From Pandoraea faecigallinarum (lineage in GTDB: Bacteria > Pseudomonadota > Gammaproteobacteria > Burkholderiales > Burkholderiaceae), in assembly GCF_001029105.3 (NCBI RefSeq), contig NZ_CP011807.3, positions 806,001-870,000 of the forward strand: a stretch of 64,000 bases of DNA, read 5' to 3'. The notes under the pieces are model-generated. The model was given only the letters and a program-made list of their open reading frames with translations. It did not search any database and had not been told where the DNA came from. Below, piece by piece: positions 46,277-56,261 of this stretch (the first letter of the stretch is position 1; the number at the start of each line of letters is the position of its first letter). The position numbers were made by a program, and so were the translations under genes.

Positions 46277-46312
46277 GTACGCGCTCACTACGTTTCGCGC
46301 AAGTCGCCCCTG

Positions 46313-46347
46313 ACGCCCCGGATCGCGGTATTTCCGCGTCGGGGCGT
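46313..46347 (+). terminator. Hairpin terminator after ubiE
   Basis: ACGCCCCG (46313-46320) pairs with CGGGGCGT (46340-46347), enclosing an inner CGCGG/CCGCG stem; a short TTTG follows. It lies 36 bases after ubiE and would separate ubiE from the next gene, which appears to have its own promoter region (46348-46495, with a CTGTC-AGTA-GACAG dyad at 46451-46464). Confidence 0.65.
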
Positions 46348-46495
46348 TTGTCCGATGCCCTAAGTACAAGCTAATTTTGCTGTGGCAGAATCGCCATCGC
46401 CTTATCTGGTTTCAGTACGTAAAAAACGGCTGAACCATTTGGGTTGACGTCTGTCAGTAGACAGCAACCTAACACTCCACGGAGAGACCAGAACG

Positions 46496-47479
46496 ATGTT
46501 CCAGTTCCTGAAAAACAAGCTGTTGTTGGGCGTTGTGGCCGGCGTAATGGCGGTCGGCATGACGATCGCGGACGCTGACGCCAAGCGCGTTGGCGGCGGC
46601 CGGAGCATCGGCAAGCAGTCCAACACCGTGACGCAACGTCAGGCAACACCGCAACAGCCGGCACAAGCCGCCCCGGGCGCCGCCCCGGCTCAGGCAGCGC
46701 CGGCTGCCGCAGGCGCCGGTGCCGCCGGCGCGGCCGCAGCCGCCAAACCGGCCAACCGCTGGCTTGGACCGATCGCCGGTCTGGCTGCCGGTCTGGGTAT
46801 TGCAGCCCTGCTGTCGCACTTCGGCATGGGCGGTGCGTTCGCGAGCATGATGGCCAACGTCATCGTCATCGCGCTGATCGCTTTCGCCGTGATGTGGCTC
46901 ATTCGCCGTTTCCGTGGCAATAAGTCGCAGTCGCAAACGCCGGCGTATGCCGGGGCGGGCGGCGACGCGTCGAATTCGTTGCGTCAGTCGTGGGATAGCG
47001 CACAGGCGGGTCAGTCGCAGCCGGTCCAGCCGGCTCAGCCGGGCGCGTCGGCGCTGCCGCTTGCCGCGGGCGCCGCAGCCGGTGCCGCCACCGAATCGTT
47101 CGGCGTGCCGGCCGGCTTCGACACGGAAGGCTTCCTGCGCAGCGCGAAGGTGTACTTCAACCGCCTGCAAGCCGCGTGGGACAAGGGCGATCAGGCCGAC
47201 ATCAACGAGTTCACCACGCCGCAGATGTTCGCGGAAATCAAGATGGACCTCGAAGAGCGCGGCAAGTCGGCCAACCGTACCGATGTCGTGCAACTTGACG
47301 CCGAACTCCTCGGTATCGAGCAGTCGGCCAGCGAGTACATGGCAAGCGTTCGCTTCTCGGGCCTGATCCGTGAAACGGAAGGCGGCGCCGCCGAGCCGTT
47401 CAACGAAGTGTGGAACCTGACCAAGCCGGTGACCGGTAACGGCGGCTGGGTGCTCGCCGGGATTCAGCAGCTCAACTAA
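46496..47479 (+). CDS. Tim44-like domain membrane protein
   Basis: 327 aa. A cleavable or anchoring N-terminal segment (NKLLLGVVAGVMAVGMTIAD), a Gln/Ala/Pro-rich linker (about 40-85), a central pair of membrane segments (WLGPIAGLAAGLGIAALLS and VIVIALIAFAVMWLI), another low-complexity linker, and a C-terminal Tim44/NTF2-like domain (about 195-327) ending WVLAGIQQLN. The family is conserved beside ubi genes in betaproteobacteria. Its function is unknown; in mitochondria the fold binds membranes and import partners. The ATG follows a CGGAGAGA site. Confidence 0.85.
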   Translation: MFQFLKNKLLLGVVAGVMAVGMTIADADAKRVGGGRSIGKQSNTVTQRQATPQQPAQAAPGAAPAQAAPAAAGAGAAGAAAAAKPANRWLGPIAGLAAGLGIAALLSHFGMGGAFASMMANVIVIALIAFAVMWLIRRFRGNKSQSQTPAYAGAGGDASNSLRQSWDSAQAGQSQPVQPAQPGASALPLAAGAAAGAATESFGVPAGFDTEGFLRSAKVYFNRLQAAWDKGDQADINEFTTPQMFAEIKMDLEERGKSANRTDVVQLDAELLGIEQSASEYMASVRFSGLIRETEGGAAEPFNEVWNLTKPVTGNGGWVLAGIQQLN

Positions 47480-47515
47480 GCTGGCGACGTTTTTGCCGTA
47501 ACCTGCCTTACAATG

Positions 47516-47551
47516 AGAGCCCGCGTTTGAAGCGCGGGCTCTTTTGTTTTT
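47516..47551 (+). terminator. Intrinsic terminator after the Tim44-like gene
   Basis: AGAGCCCGCG (47516-47525) pairs perfectly with CGCGGGCTCT (47533-47542) around 7 bases, followed by TTTGTTTTT. A textbook intrinsic terminator 37 bases after the stop. Confidence 0.9.
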
Positions 47552-47624
47552 GCCGTCCGAAGGTTGTTGCCGGGCGGCGTCTTTCGGTGCGACCGGTGTT
47601 CTGCGCCGGCCGGCCGCCTAGCTC

Positions 47625-48248
47625 ATGACCGTAGCCGCCAAAGCCTTTGCCGCCACCGTGAACCATCTGCTTGCCCGCGAACCGTGGGCGCGCGACCGCC
47701 TGCGCCATCACATCGGTGCGTCCGCCCGGCTGGCTATGGCGGCAATTGACCTGCGCCTGCGCGTGGGCGAGGACGGCTACCTGGCCGCTGCCGGGGCCGA
47801 TTACCCGTGCGACGTCAGCATATCGGTGCCGCCGGCGGCGCTGGCCGACTTCGCGGGCGGCGGACAAGCCGCGGTGATGCGTCACGTCAAGATCGAAGGC
47901 GACGCCGAGTTCGCCAACACGGTGTCGTATCTGGCGCAGCATCTGCGCTGGGAAGTGGCCGAAGATCTCAGCAAGGTGATCGGCGACGCCGCTGCCCATC
48001 GTGTCACCGAGACCGGCAAGGCTGCGGTGGCCGGCGCACGCCGCACGGGCGGCACGCTCGCGCGCACGCTGACCGACTACCTCGTGCAAGAGAATCCGAT
48101 GCTCGTGGCGCGCCCGCGACTCGATGCGATGCGCGCCGATATCGGCACGCTGCGCGACGACCTCGCACGGCTGGAAAAGCGCCTCGAGAAGCTCGAGCGT
48201 CAGGCGGGTTCCGCGACGGCGGTATCCCGCACCAACGGAGGCCGTTGA
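47625..48248 (+). CDS. ubiJ: Ubiquinone biosynthesis accessory factor UbiJ
   Basis: 207 aa cytosolic SCP2-domain protein that, with UbiK, organises the soluble Ubi enzyme complex around hydrophobic intermediates. The SCP2-like domain is at about 15-120 (FAGGGQAAVMRHVKIEGDAE) and the C-terminal part is helical and coiled-coil-like (RADIGTLRDDLARLEKRLEK). Placement three bases before ubiB is diagnostic. Confidence 0.9.
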   Translation: MTVAAKAFAATVNHLLAREPWARDRLRHHIGASARLAMAAIDLRLRVGEDGYLAAAGADYPCDVSISVPPAALADFAGGGQAAVMRHVKIEGDAEFANTVSYLAQHLRWEVAEDLSKVIGDAAAHRVTETGKAAVAGARRTGGTLARTLTDYLVQENPMLVARPRLDAMRADIGTLRDDLARLEKRLEKLERQAGSATAVSRTNGGR

Positions 48249-48251
48249 CCG

Positions 48252-49811
48252 ATGCGTCTTCTGCGTCTCATCAAGATTTTCTTCGTCTGCTACCGGTACG
48301 GTCTCGACGAGCTGGTGCTCTCGAGCATTCCCCATCCTTTCACGCGCGTACTGCTGCGCGTGCTCACGTTCGGGCGCAGCGGCCTGAAGGCGCCGCGCGG
48401 CGAGCGCCTGCGTCTGGCGCTCGAATCGCTGGGGCCGATTTTCGTGAAGTTCGGGCAGGTGTTGTCGACGCGCCGCGATCTGATGCCGCCGGACATCGCT
48501 CAGGAACTCGCGCGCTTGCAGGACCAGGTGCCGCCGTTCGATCCGCAGGTGGCACACGCGAGCATCGAGCGCTCGCTGGGGCGCCCGCTCGACGACGTTT
48601 TCGTGGAATTCGAGCGCATTCCGGTGGCCAGCGCGTCGATCGCCCAGGTGCATTTCGCGCGGGTGCGCAATGGCGAACATGCGGGCAAGGAGGTTGCGGT
48701 CAAGGTGCTGCGCCCGAACATGCTCGGTGTGATCGACAGCGATCTCGCGCTCATGCGCGATCTGGCGGGCTGGGTGGAGCGCCTGTGGCCGGATGGCAAA
48801 CGACTGAAGCCGCGGGAAGTCGTCGCGGAGTTCGACAAGTATCTGCACGACGAACTGGACCTGATGCGCGAGGCCGCCAACGCGGCGCAGCTTCGCCGTA
48901 ACTTCATCGATTCCGGCATGTTGATGGTGCCGGAGATCTATTGGGAGTTCAGCTCCAGTTCGGTGCTCGTGATGGAGCGCATGCGCGGCGTGCCGATCAG
49001 CCAGATCGACGTGCTTCGCGAAGCGGGGGTCGATCTGAAGAAGCTCGCGCGCGAAGGTGTCGAGATTTTCTTCACGCAGTTCCTGCGCGACGGTTTCTTC
49101 CACGCCGACATGCATCCGGGCAACATTCTCGTCAGCCTCGAGCCCGCAACGTTCGGCCGCTATATTGCGCTCGATTGCGGCATCGTGGGGGCGTTGTCCG
49201 AATTCGACAAGAATTACCTTGCGCAGAACTTCCTTGCGTTCTTCCGTCGCGACTATCACCGGGTGGCGTCGCTGCATCTGGAGTCGGGCTGGGTGCCGCC
49301 CGATACGCGCGTGGAGGAACTGGAGGGCGCGATTCGCGCGGTATGCGAGCCGTACTTCGACCGGCCGCTCAAGGAGATTTCGCTGGGGCTGGTGCTAATG
49401 CGCCTGTTCCAGACGTCGCGCCGCTTCAACGTCGAGATTCAGCCGCAACTCGTGCTGTTGCAGAAGACGCTGCTCAACATCGAAGGGCTAGGCCGTCAGC
49501 TCGATCCGGATCTGGACCTTTGGAAGACCGCCAAGCCGTTTCTCGAGCGCTGGATGGCCGAGCAGATCGGGCCGCGCGGCTGGCTGGAGCGTCTGAAGGC
49601 CGAGGTGCCGCAGTGGAGCAAGACGATGCCGCAGTTGCCGCGTCTCATCCATCAGGCGCTGGCGGCGCATGCGCGCCCTCAGGACGACATGCTGCTGCTG
49701 GCATTGCTGCAGGAGCAGCGCCGCACCAACCGTCTCCTGACGGGGGCGTTCTGTCTGGTGGGCGGCATCGCCATTGGCGTGCTGACGGCCTTCGTCTGGC
49801 TGTATGGCTGA
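48252..49811 (+). CDS. ubiB: Ubiquinone biosynthesis regulatory kinase-like protein UbiB
   Basis: 519 aa ABC1/ADCK atypical kinase of coenzyme Q synthesis. The KxGQ motif is in [31 protein letters not shown] is the A-rich loop that replaces the P-loop; [10 protein letters not shown] has the catalytic Lys; [13 protein letters not shown] is the catalytic loop and LDCGIVG the DFG equivalent. Two hydrophobic segments at the very C-terminus ([20 protein letters not shown]) anchor it in the membrane. Translationally close to ubiJ. Confidence 0.95.
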   Translation: MRLLRLIKIFFVCYRYGLDELVLSSIPHPFTRVLLRVLTFGRSGLKAPRGERLRLALESLGPIFVKFGQVLSTRRDLMPPDIAQELARLQDQVPPFDPQVAHASIERSLGRPLDDVFVEFERIPVASASIAQVHFARVRNGEHAGKEVAVKVLRPNMLGVIDSDLALMRDLAGWVERLWPDGKRLKPREVVAEFDKYLHDELDLMREAANAAQLRRNFIDSGMLMVPEIYWEFSSSSVLVMERMRGVPISQIDVLREAGVDLKKLAREGVEIFFTQFLRDGFFHADMHPGNILVSLEPATFGRYIALDCGIVGALSEFDKNYLAQNFLAFFRRDYHRVASLHLESGWVPPDTRVEELEGAIRAVCEPYFDRPLKEISLGLVLMRLFQTSRRFNVEIQPQLVLLQKTLLNIEGLGRQLDPDLDLWKTAKPFLERWMAEQIGPRGWLERLKAEVPQWSKTMPQLPRLIHQALAAHARPQDDMLLLALLQEQRRTNRLLTGAFCLVGGIAIGVLTAFVWLYG

Positions 49812-49838
49812 TACGGCAAAATTTGCAAAGGAGCGGCG

Positions 49839-50546
49839 GTGGTAGACATTCGCAAGCATCGCGTGTTGCATGCGCCGCACGGGCGACGTGAGGCAAGCGG
49901 GGGCCACGAGGGCATGACGGGGGATTTGCCGGCACCGTCGACGCCGGCGATGCCGCAGTTCGCGCATCGCGATCCGTCGCAAGCCGCGTTCTGGGACGAG
50001 CGCTTTGCGCACGCGTTCATGCCCTGGGATGCCGCCGGCGTGCCGCGCGCGCTGCGCGAGTTCGTCGCTGCCGACAGCGCGCCGCGCGCCACGCTGATCC
50101 CGGGCTGCGGCGCTGCGTACGAAGCGGCATGGCTCGACGCGCAAGGCTGGCCGGTGCGGGCCATCGACTTCTCGCCGGTCGCCGTCGAATCGGCCAAGGC
50201 GCAGTTGGGGCCGCGCGCCGGACTTGTCGAACAGGCCGACTTCTTCACCTATACGCCCGCGTTCGCGCTCGACATGATTTACGAGCGGGCGTTTCTCTGC
50301 GCGCTGCCGCGCAACCTCTGGCAGGACTACGCTGGCCGCATGGCGCAACTGCTGCCGTCGGGCGGCTGTCTGGCCGGGTACTTCTTCCTCAAGGAAACCC
50401 CCAAGGGGCCGCCGTTCGGTATCGCGCGCGAAGCGCTCGACGCGCTGCTGACGCCCGGTTTCGTCTGCGAAGACGACCGTCTCGTCGACGACTCGGTGCC
50501 GGTCTTTGCGGGTGCGGAACACTGGATGGTCTGGCGGCGACGCTGA
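49839..50546 (+). CDS. TPMT-family SAM-dependent methyltransferase
   Basis: 235 aa. QAAFWDERFAHAFMPWD is the thiopurine-methyltransferase N-terminal motif; LIPGCGAAYEAAWL is SAM motif I, and MIYERAFLCALP the post-motif region. Members methylate thiols, selenium or tellurium species; the substrate here is unknown. A GTG start at 49839 has AAGGAG five bases before it; an ATG at 49914 is possible and would remove a 25-residue basic leader. It begins 27 bases after ubiB. Confidence 0.83.
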   Translation: MVDIRKHRVLHAPHGRREASGGHEGMTGDLPAPSTPAMPQFAHRDPSQAAFWDERFAHAFMPWDAAGVPRALREFVAADSAPRATLIPGCGAAYEAAWLDAQGWPVRAIDFSPVAVESAKAQLGPRAGLVEQADFFTYTPAFALDMIYERAFLCALPRNLWQDYAGRMAQLLPSGGCLAGYFFLKETPKGPPFGIAREALDALLTPGFVCEDDRLVDDSVPVFAGAEHWMVWRRR

Positions 50547-50660
50547 TCCGGGCCGTTTCGACCCCCCTTGGCGGAGCACGCGACATGCGGGGACTGACGC
50601 CAATTGCGCCTAACGTCCGTGCAGTCACCGGGTATTTCCCGATATTTGCCACGAATCCTC

Positions 50661-50707
50661 GGGGGAATTGTGATTTTTCCCCCGCGCGCCTCCCACGCCG
50701 CTATAAT
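50661..50707 (+). promoter_or_regulatory. Promoter region of the SSF symporter with overlapping dyad
   Basis: TATAAT (50702-50707) is a perfect -10. The place for a -35 falls in the dyad GGGGGAA (50661-50667) / TTCCCCC (50677-50683), which would suit a repressor or activator site. The remaining gap (50547-50660 and 50708-50928) has no gene I can support; it makes an unusually long leader of about 215 bases before the chosen symporter start, with no RNA motif that I recognise. Confidence 0.5.
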
Positions 50708-50928
50708 CGGCCCAAAATTTTTTCGCCAGGTGGCAAGAACGGGCGCCCCCGAGCGCTGAATCGCATCAGCCCCGTCATGCACGACCTGTGATTTTCTGTT
50801 GCCCGGAAGGCTGCGGCCCAAGGCTAGGTTTCGTTGGCTTGCGCGGCGGCTTCATGCGGCCGAATCACGTCCGCCACCGACGATTCCGGCCCGAGACCAC
50901 CGCCCTGGGGCTTGGCTGGGGCCGCGTT

Positions 50929-52374
50929 ATGCTGATCTGGTTTGTCATTCTGTATTGGGTCATTTCGGTGGCCATCGGGCTGGTGGCCGCCCTCAAGGTC
51001 CGCAATACCAAGGATTTCACCGTTGCTGGCCGCCGTCTGCCCTACGGCATGGTCGTGGCGGTGGTGTTCGCCACATGGTTCGGCTCGGAGGCTGTGCTCG
51101 GCATTCCGGCCACTTTCATCGGCGAAGGCCTGCGCGGCGTGGTTGCCGACCCGTTCGGCTCGTCGATGTGTCTCGTCCTCGTGGGCATGTTCTTCGCCCG
51201 CAAGCTGTATCGCATGAACCTCATGACGATCGGCGACTTCTACAGGCTCAAATACAACCGCACGGTCGAAGTGGTGACGTCGATCGCCATCGTGATCTCG
51301 TACCTCGGCTGGGTCGGGGCGCAGATCAAGGCGCTGGGGCTGGTGTTTCATACGGTGTCCGGCGGCGCGATGTCGGAGCCCACGGGCATGATCATCGGCG
51401 CGGTCTCGGTGCTCGCCTACACGCTGCTCGGTGGCATGATTTCGGTCGCGGTGACCGACTTCATTCAGATGATCATCATCGTCGTGGGACTGGTGTATAT
51501 CGCGGTGGTCGTGTCAGGCATGGTGCCGGGCGGAGCGCAAGCCGTGATCGCGCATGCGGCCGAAGCCGGCAAGTTCGTGTTCCTGCCCGAGATGAACCCG
51601 GCGGACGTTCTGGCCTTCATAGCGGCGGGCGTGACGATGATGTTCGGATCGATTCCGCAGCAGGACGTGTTCCAGCGCGTGATGTCGTCGAAATCCGAAA
51701 ACATCGCCGTCTCCGGCTCCGTGACGGGCGGCGTGCTGTACTTCTTCTTCACGTTCATTCCGATCTTCCTCGCATACTCGGCGCTGCTGATCGCGCCGTC
51801 GATGGTGCAGAAGTACATCGGCACCGACCCGCAACAGATCCTGCCGCAGTTGGTGCTCACCAGCGTGCCGATCGTCGCGCAGGTGATGTTCTTCGGCGCG
51901 CTGCTCTCCGCCATCAAGAGCTGCGCATCGGCGACGTTGCTCGCCCCGTCGGTGACGTTTGCGGAGAACATCATTCGTCCGACGCTCAAAGGCCGCATCG
52001 ACGACAAGCACCTGCTGCGTCTGATGCGTATCGTCGTGCTCTGCTTCACGGCGCTGGTGCTCGTCTATGCGCTGAACTCGAAGGCGTCGATCTTCCAGAT
52101 GGTCGAGAGCGCTTACAAGGTCACGCTGGTTTGCTGCTTCGTGCCGCTGACCTTCGGCTTGTACTGGAAGCGTTCGAGCTCGCTGGGCGGCACGCTCGCC
52201 GTGTTTTTCGGCTTGATCGTGTGGATCGTCTGCGAAGCCATGGCGCCCGAGGCGCTGGTGCCGCCGCAACTTGCCGGTCTGCTGGCGTCGATTGCGGGGA
52301 TGGTCGTCGGCTCGCTGCTGCAACCGGCCGCTGAGCGCGGCCAGCCGCCGGAGCAACAGGTCTCCACGATCTGA
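50929..52374 (+). CDS. Sodium:solute symporter (SSS family)
   Basis: 481 aa from the chosen ATG at 50929 (MLIWFVILYWVISVAIG), with about 13 membrane helices. NTKDFTVAGRRLPYGMVVAV, GSEAVLGIPATFIGEG and MTIGDFYRLKYNRTVEV are SSS-family signatures; SAIKSCASATLLAPS is the Na2-site-like helix 8. Substrate not predictable. A longer frame from 50788 adds 47 residues of cysteine/arginine-rich sequence that does not look like a symporter, so I reject it, though the Shine-Dalgarno for 50929 is weak. Confidence 0.88.
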   Translation: MLIWFVILYWVISVAIGLVAALKVRNTKDFTVAGRRLPYGMVVAVVFATWFGSEAVLGIPATFIGEGLRGVVADPFGSSMCLVLVGMFFARKLYRMNLMTIGDFYRLKYNRTVEVVTSIAIVISYLGWVGAQIKALGLVFHTVSGGAMSEPTGMIIGAVSVLAYTLLGGMISVAVTDFIQMIIIVVGLVYIAVVVSGMVPGGAQAVIAHAAEAGKFVFLPEMNPADVLAFIAAGVTMMFGSIPQQDVFQRVMSSKSENIAVSGSVTGGVLYFFFTFIPIFLAYSALLIAPSMVQKYIGTDPQQILPQLVLTSVPIVAQVMFFGALLSAIKSCASATLLAPSVTFAENIIRPTLKGRIDDKHLLRLMRIVVLCFTALVLVYALNSKASIFQMVESAYKVTLVCCFVPLTFGLYWKRSSSLGGTLAVFFGLIVWIVCEAMAPEALVPPQLAGLLASIAGMVVGSLLQPAAERGQPPEQQVSTI

Positions 52375-52450
52375 CGCACCCCGGCCTTGATCTTGCGCGA
52401 GCGCGGCCCCATATACCACCGGACAAATCCCGAAAGCCTTGTGAAGCGGT

Positions 52451-52456
52451 TATAAT
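52451..52456 (+). promoter_or_regulatory. Candidate -10 box upstream of the fmdB-aspS unit
   Basis: TATAAT lies 38 bases before the fmdB ATG. I see no good -35 at 16-18 bases, so this may be an extended or activator-dependent promoter. Confidence 0.4.
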
Positions 52457-52493
52457 TCAAGGCTTTGCGCGCCTTTTTTCGTCTGAAAGAATC

Positions 52494-52844
52494 ATGCCTA
52501 TCTATGCCTATCGTTGCGAAACATGCGGTTTCGCGAAGGATGTGCTGCAAAAAATGAGCGATGATCCGCTCTCCCAGTGCCCTGAATGCGGCAAGGACAC
52601 GTTTCGCAAGCAGGTCACTGCGGCCGGGTTCCAGCTCAAGGGCTCGGGATGGTATGTGACCGATTTCCGGGGCGGGTCGGGCGGTGCCAGCGCAACGGCT
52701 TCCGGCCCTGCGGCATCGTCGGCACCTGAGGCGGCCGCAGCCGCCTCAGGTGATGGCGCTTCGTCTTCCCCGGCCGCGTCGGCTTCGGGGGAATCGTCGA
52801 GCGCCCCGGCAGCCGGTTGCGGTGGCGGCTGCGCCTGCCATTGA
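52494..52844 (+). CDS. FmdB-family zinc-ribbon protein
   Basis: 116 aa. The N-terminal FmdB zinc ribbon has two CxxC knuckles, C8/C11 (RCETCGFAK) and C29/C32 (QCPECGKD). A long Ala/Ser/Gly-rich linker leads to a terminal cysteine/glycine cluster (GCGGGCACH), which could bind a second metal. The name comes from a formamidase operon, and the real function is unknown. First gene of the conserved fmdB / DUF502 / aspS order. Confidence 0.88.
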   Translation: MPIYAYRCETCGFAKDVLQKMSDDPLSQCPECGKDTFRKQVTAAGFQLKGSGWYVTDFRGGSGGASATASGPAASSAPEAAAAASGDGASSSPAASASGESSSAPAAGCGGGCACH

Positions 52845-53006
52845 GCGGTTCGCGCCGCGGCGCGAACGCTGCACGGAACCGAATTGCAGGATCCGGCGTG
52901 TTGCGCGCACCGCCCGACACGTCGACAGTCGCCGGTAGTATTGAGTACCGCTTTCACGTTTCGCCCCGCTGACCCCAGTAGCCGCCCACATTCGCGAGTC
53001 CCTGCC

Positions 53007-53651
53007 ATGAGCGTCAAAAAACCCGCGTTGAAGACGATTTTCCTCACCGGCCTGCTGGTGCTGGTGCCCCTCGCGATCACGCTTTGGGTGCTGGGCCTGA
53101 TCATCGGCACGATGGATCAGACCTTGCTGCTGCTGCCCGACGAGTGGCAGCCGTCGCGCCTGCTCGGCATGCGCGTGCCGGGCTTCGGGGTCGTGGTCAC
53201 GCTCGCGTTCGTGTTCGTGGTCGGCCTTCTGGCGCATAATTTCATTGGCCAGAAGCTGGTCGGCTGGTGGGAAGCCATTCTGACGCGCATTCCCATTGTT
53301 GGACCCTTGTACGGCAGCGTCAAGCAGGTCTCCGACACCTTGCTCTCGAGCAGCGGCAACGCGTTTCGCAAGGCGTTGCTGGTGCGTTATCCGCATGGAG
53401 AATCCTGGACCATCGCCTTCCTGACCGGCGCGCCGGGCGGCGATGTGGTCAATCACTTGCAGGGCGAGTACGTGAGCGTCTATGTCCCGACGACGCCGAA
53501 CCCGACCTCAGGTTTCTTCCTGATGATGAAGGCGAGCGACGTCATCGAACTCGACATGACGGTCGATGCCGCACTGAAGTACATCGTATCGATGGGCGTG
53601 GTGGCGCCCGCCCACAACCCGCGCCAGCAACGTCCCGGCCCGCTCCTGTGA
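53007..53651 (+). CDS. DUF502 membrane protein
   Basis: 214 aa inner-membrane protein. Two membrane segments are clear, about 10-32 ([20 protein letters not shown]) and 60-82 ([18 protein letters not shown]). [15 protein letters not shown] and a soluble beta-rich C-terminal domain with [14 protein letters not shown] are the DUF502 signatures. Function unknown. Its ATG at 53007 is preceded by weak ribosome-binding signals. Placement between fmdB and aspS is the normal betaproteobacterial order. Confidence 0.9.
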   Translation: MSVKKPALKTIFLTGLLVLVPLAITLWVLGLIIGTMDQTLLLLPDEWQPSRLLGMRVPGFGVVVTLAFVFVVGLLAHNFIGQKLVGWWEAILTRIPIVGPLYGSVKQVSDTLLSSSGNAFRKALLVRYPHGESWTIAFLTGAPGGDVVNHLQGEYVSVYVPTTPNPTSGFFLMMKASDVIELDMTVDAALKYIVSMGVVAPAHNPRQQRPGPLL

Positions 53652-53698
53652 GCCACCGGAATCTGTCGACGCCATTTTTTGAAAATCGGAACAGCAAA

Positions 53699-55501
53699 AT
53701 GTCCATGCGTACCTCCTACTGCGGTCTGGTGACCGAGCAACAACTGGGCCAGACGGTCAAGCTTTGTGGCTGGGTCAATCGCCGCCGTGATCACGGCGGG
53801 GTCATCTTCATCGACCTGCGCGATCGCGAGGGTCTGGTGCAGGTCGTGTGCGATCCGGACCGTGCGGAGATGTTCAAGGCCGCCGAAGGCCTGCGCAACG
53901 AGTTCTGCGTGCAGATCACGGGCCTCGTGCGCAGCCGTCCGGCCGGCACCGAGAACGCAAACCTGACGAGCGGCAAGATCGAAGTGCTGTGCCACGAGCT
54001 CCAGGTGCTCAACCCGTCGGTCACGCCCCCGTTCCAGCTCGACGACGAAAACCTGTCGGAAACCACGCGCCTCACGCATCGCGTGCTGGATCTGCGTCGT
54101 CCGCAGATGCAATACAACCTGCGCCTGCGTTACAAGGTCGCGATGGAAGTGCGCAAGTATCTCGACGCGCAAGGCTTCATCGACATCGAAACGCCGATGC
54201 TCACGAAGAGCACCCCGGAAGGCGCGCGCGACTATCTGGTGCCGTCGCGTGTGAATGCCGGCATGTTCTTTGCGCTGCCGCAGTCGCCGCAGTTGTTCAA
54301 GCAGTTGCTGATGGTCGCCGGCTTCGATCGTTACTACCAGATCACCAAGTGCTTCCGCGACGAAGACCTGCGTGCCGACCGTCAGCCCGAATTCACGCAG
54401 ATCGACTGCGAAACCTCGTTCCTCTCGGAGCAGGAAATTCGCGACCTGTTCGAAAACATGGTGCGTCACGTGTTCAAGGAAGCCATCGGCGTCGAGCTCG
54501 ACGCGAAGGTGCCGGTGATGGAATACGCCGAAGCGATGCGTCGTTTCGGCTCGGACAAGCCGGACCTGCGCGTGAAGCTCGAATTCACCGAGCTGACCGA
54601 CGTGATGGCCGATGTGGACTTCAAGGTGTTCTCGGTGCCGGCAACGACCGAGGGCGGCCGTGTGGTCGCACTGCGCGTGCCGGGCGGTGCAGAGATCTCG
54701 CGCAGCGAAATCGACGCCTACACCGACTTCGTGAAGATCTACGGCGCGAAGGGGCTGGCCTGGATCAAGGTCAATGAAGTGGCCAAAGGCCGCGACGGTC
54801 TGCAAAGCCCGATCGTCAAGAACCTGCACGATGCCGCCATCGCCTCGATTCTCGAGCGTACCGGTGCGCAGGACGGCGACATCATCTTCTTCGGCGCGGA
54901 CAAGGCCAAGGTCGTCAACGACGGGATCGGCGCGCTGCGTCTGAAGATCGGTCACTCGGAATTCGGCAAGGCCCACGGTCTGTTCGAAGCCGGCTGGCGT
55001 CCGCTGTGGGTCGTCGACTTTCCGATGTTCGAATACGACGAGGAAGACGCCCGCTGGGTGGCCTGCCACCATCCGTTCACGAGCCCGAAGGACGAGCACA
55101 TCGACTACCTCGAGACCGACCCGGGCAAGTGCCTGGCGAAGGCCTACGACATGGTGCTCAACGGTTGGGAAATCGGCGGCGGTTCGGTCCGTATCTTCCA
55201 GGAAGAAGTGCAGAGCAAGGTGTTCCGTGCACTCAAGCTGGGTGAGGAAGAAGCCCGTGCGAAGTTCGGCTTCCTGCTCGACGCGCTGCAATACGGCGCG
55301 CCCCCGCATGGCGGTATCGCGTTCGGTCTGGACCGCGTCATCACGATGATGGCCGGCGCCGATTCGATTCGCGACGTGATCGCCTTCCCGAAGACGCAAC
55401 GTGCGCAGGATCTGCTCACGCAGGCGCCGTCGGCGGTGGATGAGCGTCAGCTGCGCGATCTGCACATCCGTCTGCGTCAGACCGAAGCGCCGAAGGCGTA
55501 A
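53699..55501 (+). CDS. aspS: Aspartyl-tRNA synthetase
   Basis: 600 aa class IIb synthetase charging tRNA-Asp. An N-terminal OB-fold anticodon domain (about 1-110, with [20 protein letters not shown]), class II motif 2 ([18 protein letters not shown]), the bacterial GAD insertion domain (about 285-420) and motif 3 ([16 protein letters not shown]) are in order. Whether it is non-discriminating (also charging tRNA-Asn for GatCAB) is not decided by what I can see. ATG 53699 is chosen; 53705 is also possible. A strong terminator follows. Confidence 0.96.
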   Translation: MSMRTSYCGLVTEQQLGQTVKLCGWVNRRRDHGGVIFIDLRDREGLVQVVCDPDRAEMFKAAEGLRNEFCVQITGLVRSRPAGTENANLTSGKIEVLCHELQVLNPSVTPPFQLDDENLSETTRLTHRVLDLRRPQMQYNLRLRYKVAMEVRKYLDAQGFIDIETPMLTKSTPEGARDYLVPSRVNAGMFFALPQSPQLFKQLLMVAGFDRYYQITKCFRDEDLRADRQPEFTQIDCETSFLSEQEIRDLFENMVRHVFKEAIGVELDAKVPVMEYAEAMRRFGSDKPDLRVKLEFTELTDVMADVDFKVFSVPATTEGGRVVALRVPGGAEISRSEIDAYTDFVKIYGAKGLAWIKVNEVAKGRDGLQSPIVKNLHDAAIASILERTGAQDGDIIFFGADKAKVVNDGIGALRLKIGHSEFGKAHGLFEAGWRPLWVVDFPMFEYDEEDARWVACHHPFTSPKDEHIDYLETDPGKCLAKAYDMVLNGWEIGGGSVRIFQEEVQSKVFRALKLGEEEARAKFGFLLDALQYGAPPHGGIAFGLDRVITMMAGADSIRDVIAFPKTQRAQDLLTQAPSAVDERQLRDLHIRLRQTEAPKA

Positions 55502-55584
55502 GACGCTCCGGCGCGGCCGGCTGGATCGACGGGGTTCGTCGGTCTGGTCGGCATGGTCGGCATGGTCGATAGGGTTGGATCCGA

Positions 55585-55621
55585 AACCCCCTCAGCCGTC
55601 AGGCGAGGGGGTTCGTTTTTT
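55585..55621 (+). terminator. Intrinsic terminator after aspS
   Basis: AACCCCCTC (55585-55593) pairs with GAGGGGGTT (55605-55613), 11-base loop, then CG and six T residues to 55621. It separates aspS from nudB, so nudB needs its own promoter in 55622-55767. Confidence 0.88.
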
Positions 55622-55767
55622 GAGGGGCCGTGTGCCGACGGGCAATCATGTCGCGGGTCGATGCCGGACGCAACGTCGGGCGTCGAGACTCCGCAACGCC
55701 GCGTGTGCCCTATACAATGCATCATCGCCGCTGTCGAAGCTATCGCCGTCATGAGTCCGCTCTTCGC

Positions 55768-56232
55768 ATGAAGCCCTTCAAGATTCCCGAATCCGTGCTC
55801 GTCGTGATCTACACGCCGGCGCTCGACGTGTTGCTCATCGAGCGCGCCGACGCCGGGAATTTCTGGCAATCCGTGACCGGCAGCAAGGACCGGCTCGACG
55901 AACCGCTGGCCGAGACGGCCATGCGCGAAGTCTTCGAAGAGACGGGTATCCGCGTCGCGAACGGCACGCCGGTGCCCGAGTCGGCGCTCACCGACTGGCA
56001 CCATCGGATTGAATACACCATCTATGAGCGATGGGCGCATCGCTACGCCCCCGGCGTGACGCGCAACACGGAGCATTGGTTCGGTCTGTGCGTGCCCGGG
56101 AACACGGTCGTGACCCTGTCGCCGCGCGAGCATGTCAATCACATCTGGCTACCGTGGGAGGAGGCCGCCGCACGTTGTTTCTCTCCGTCGAACGGCGACG
56201 CCATCCGGCAATTACCTCAGCGCGTTCGTTAG
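55768..56232 (+). CDS. nudB: Dihydroneopterin triphosphate diphosphatase NudB
   Basis: 154 aa Nudix hydrolase of folate synthesis, removing pyrophosphate from dihydroneopterin triphosphate. The Nudix box is DEPLAETAMREVFEETGI, preceded by the NudB-type SVTGSKDRL; the first half has one residue more than the strict Gx5E pattern. EHVNHIWLPWEEAAARCFSP is the C-terminal NudB signature. The start at 55768 (MKPFKIPESVLVVIY) is preferred over longer frames. It is followed after 29 bases by clsB. Confidence 0.9.
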   Translation: MKPFKIPESVLVVIYTPALDVLLIERADAGNFWQSVTGSKDRLDEPLAETAMREVFEETGIRVANGTPVPESALTDWHHRIEYTIYERWAHRYAPGVTRNTEHWFGLCVPGNTVVTLSPREHVNHIWLPWEEAAARCFSPSNGDAIRQLPQRVR

Positions 56233-56261
56233 CCATTCATCAGGGCTCCAAATCAGCGTCG

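Noticed and set aside
50788..50928. N-terminal extension of the SSF symporter by 47 residues
   Set aside because: Cys/Arg/Gly-rich sequence unlike any symporter N-terminus; the family-like first helix begins at 50929.
53480..55465. 661-codon minus-strand frame opposite aspS
   Set aside because: Antisense shadow; the plus strand has all class II synthetase motifs.
55541..55570. Repeated GGTCGGCAT units after aspS
   Set aside because: Only two to three short copies before the terminator; looks like local duplication.
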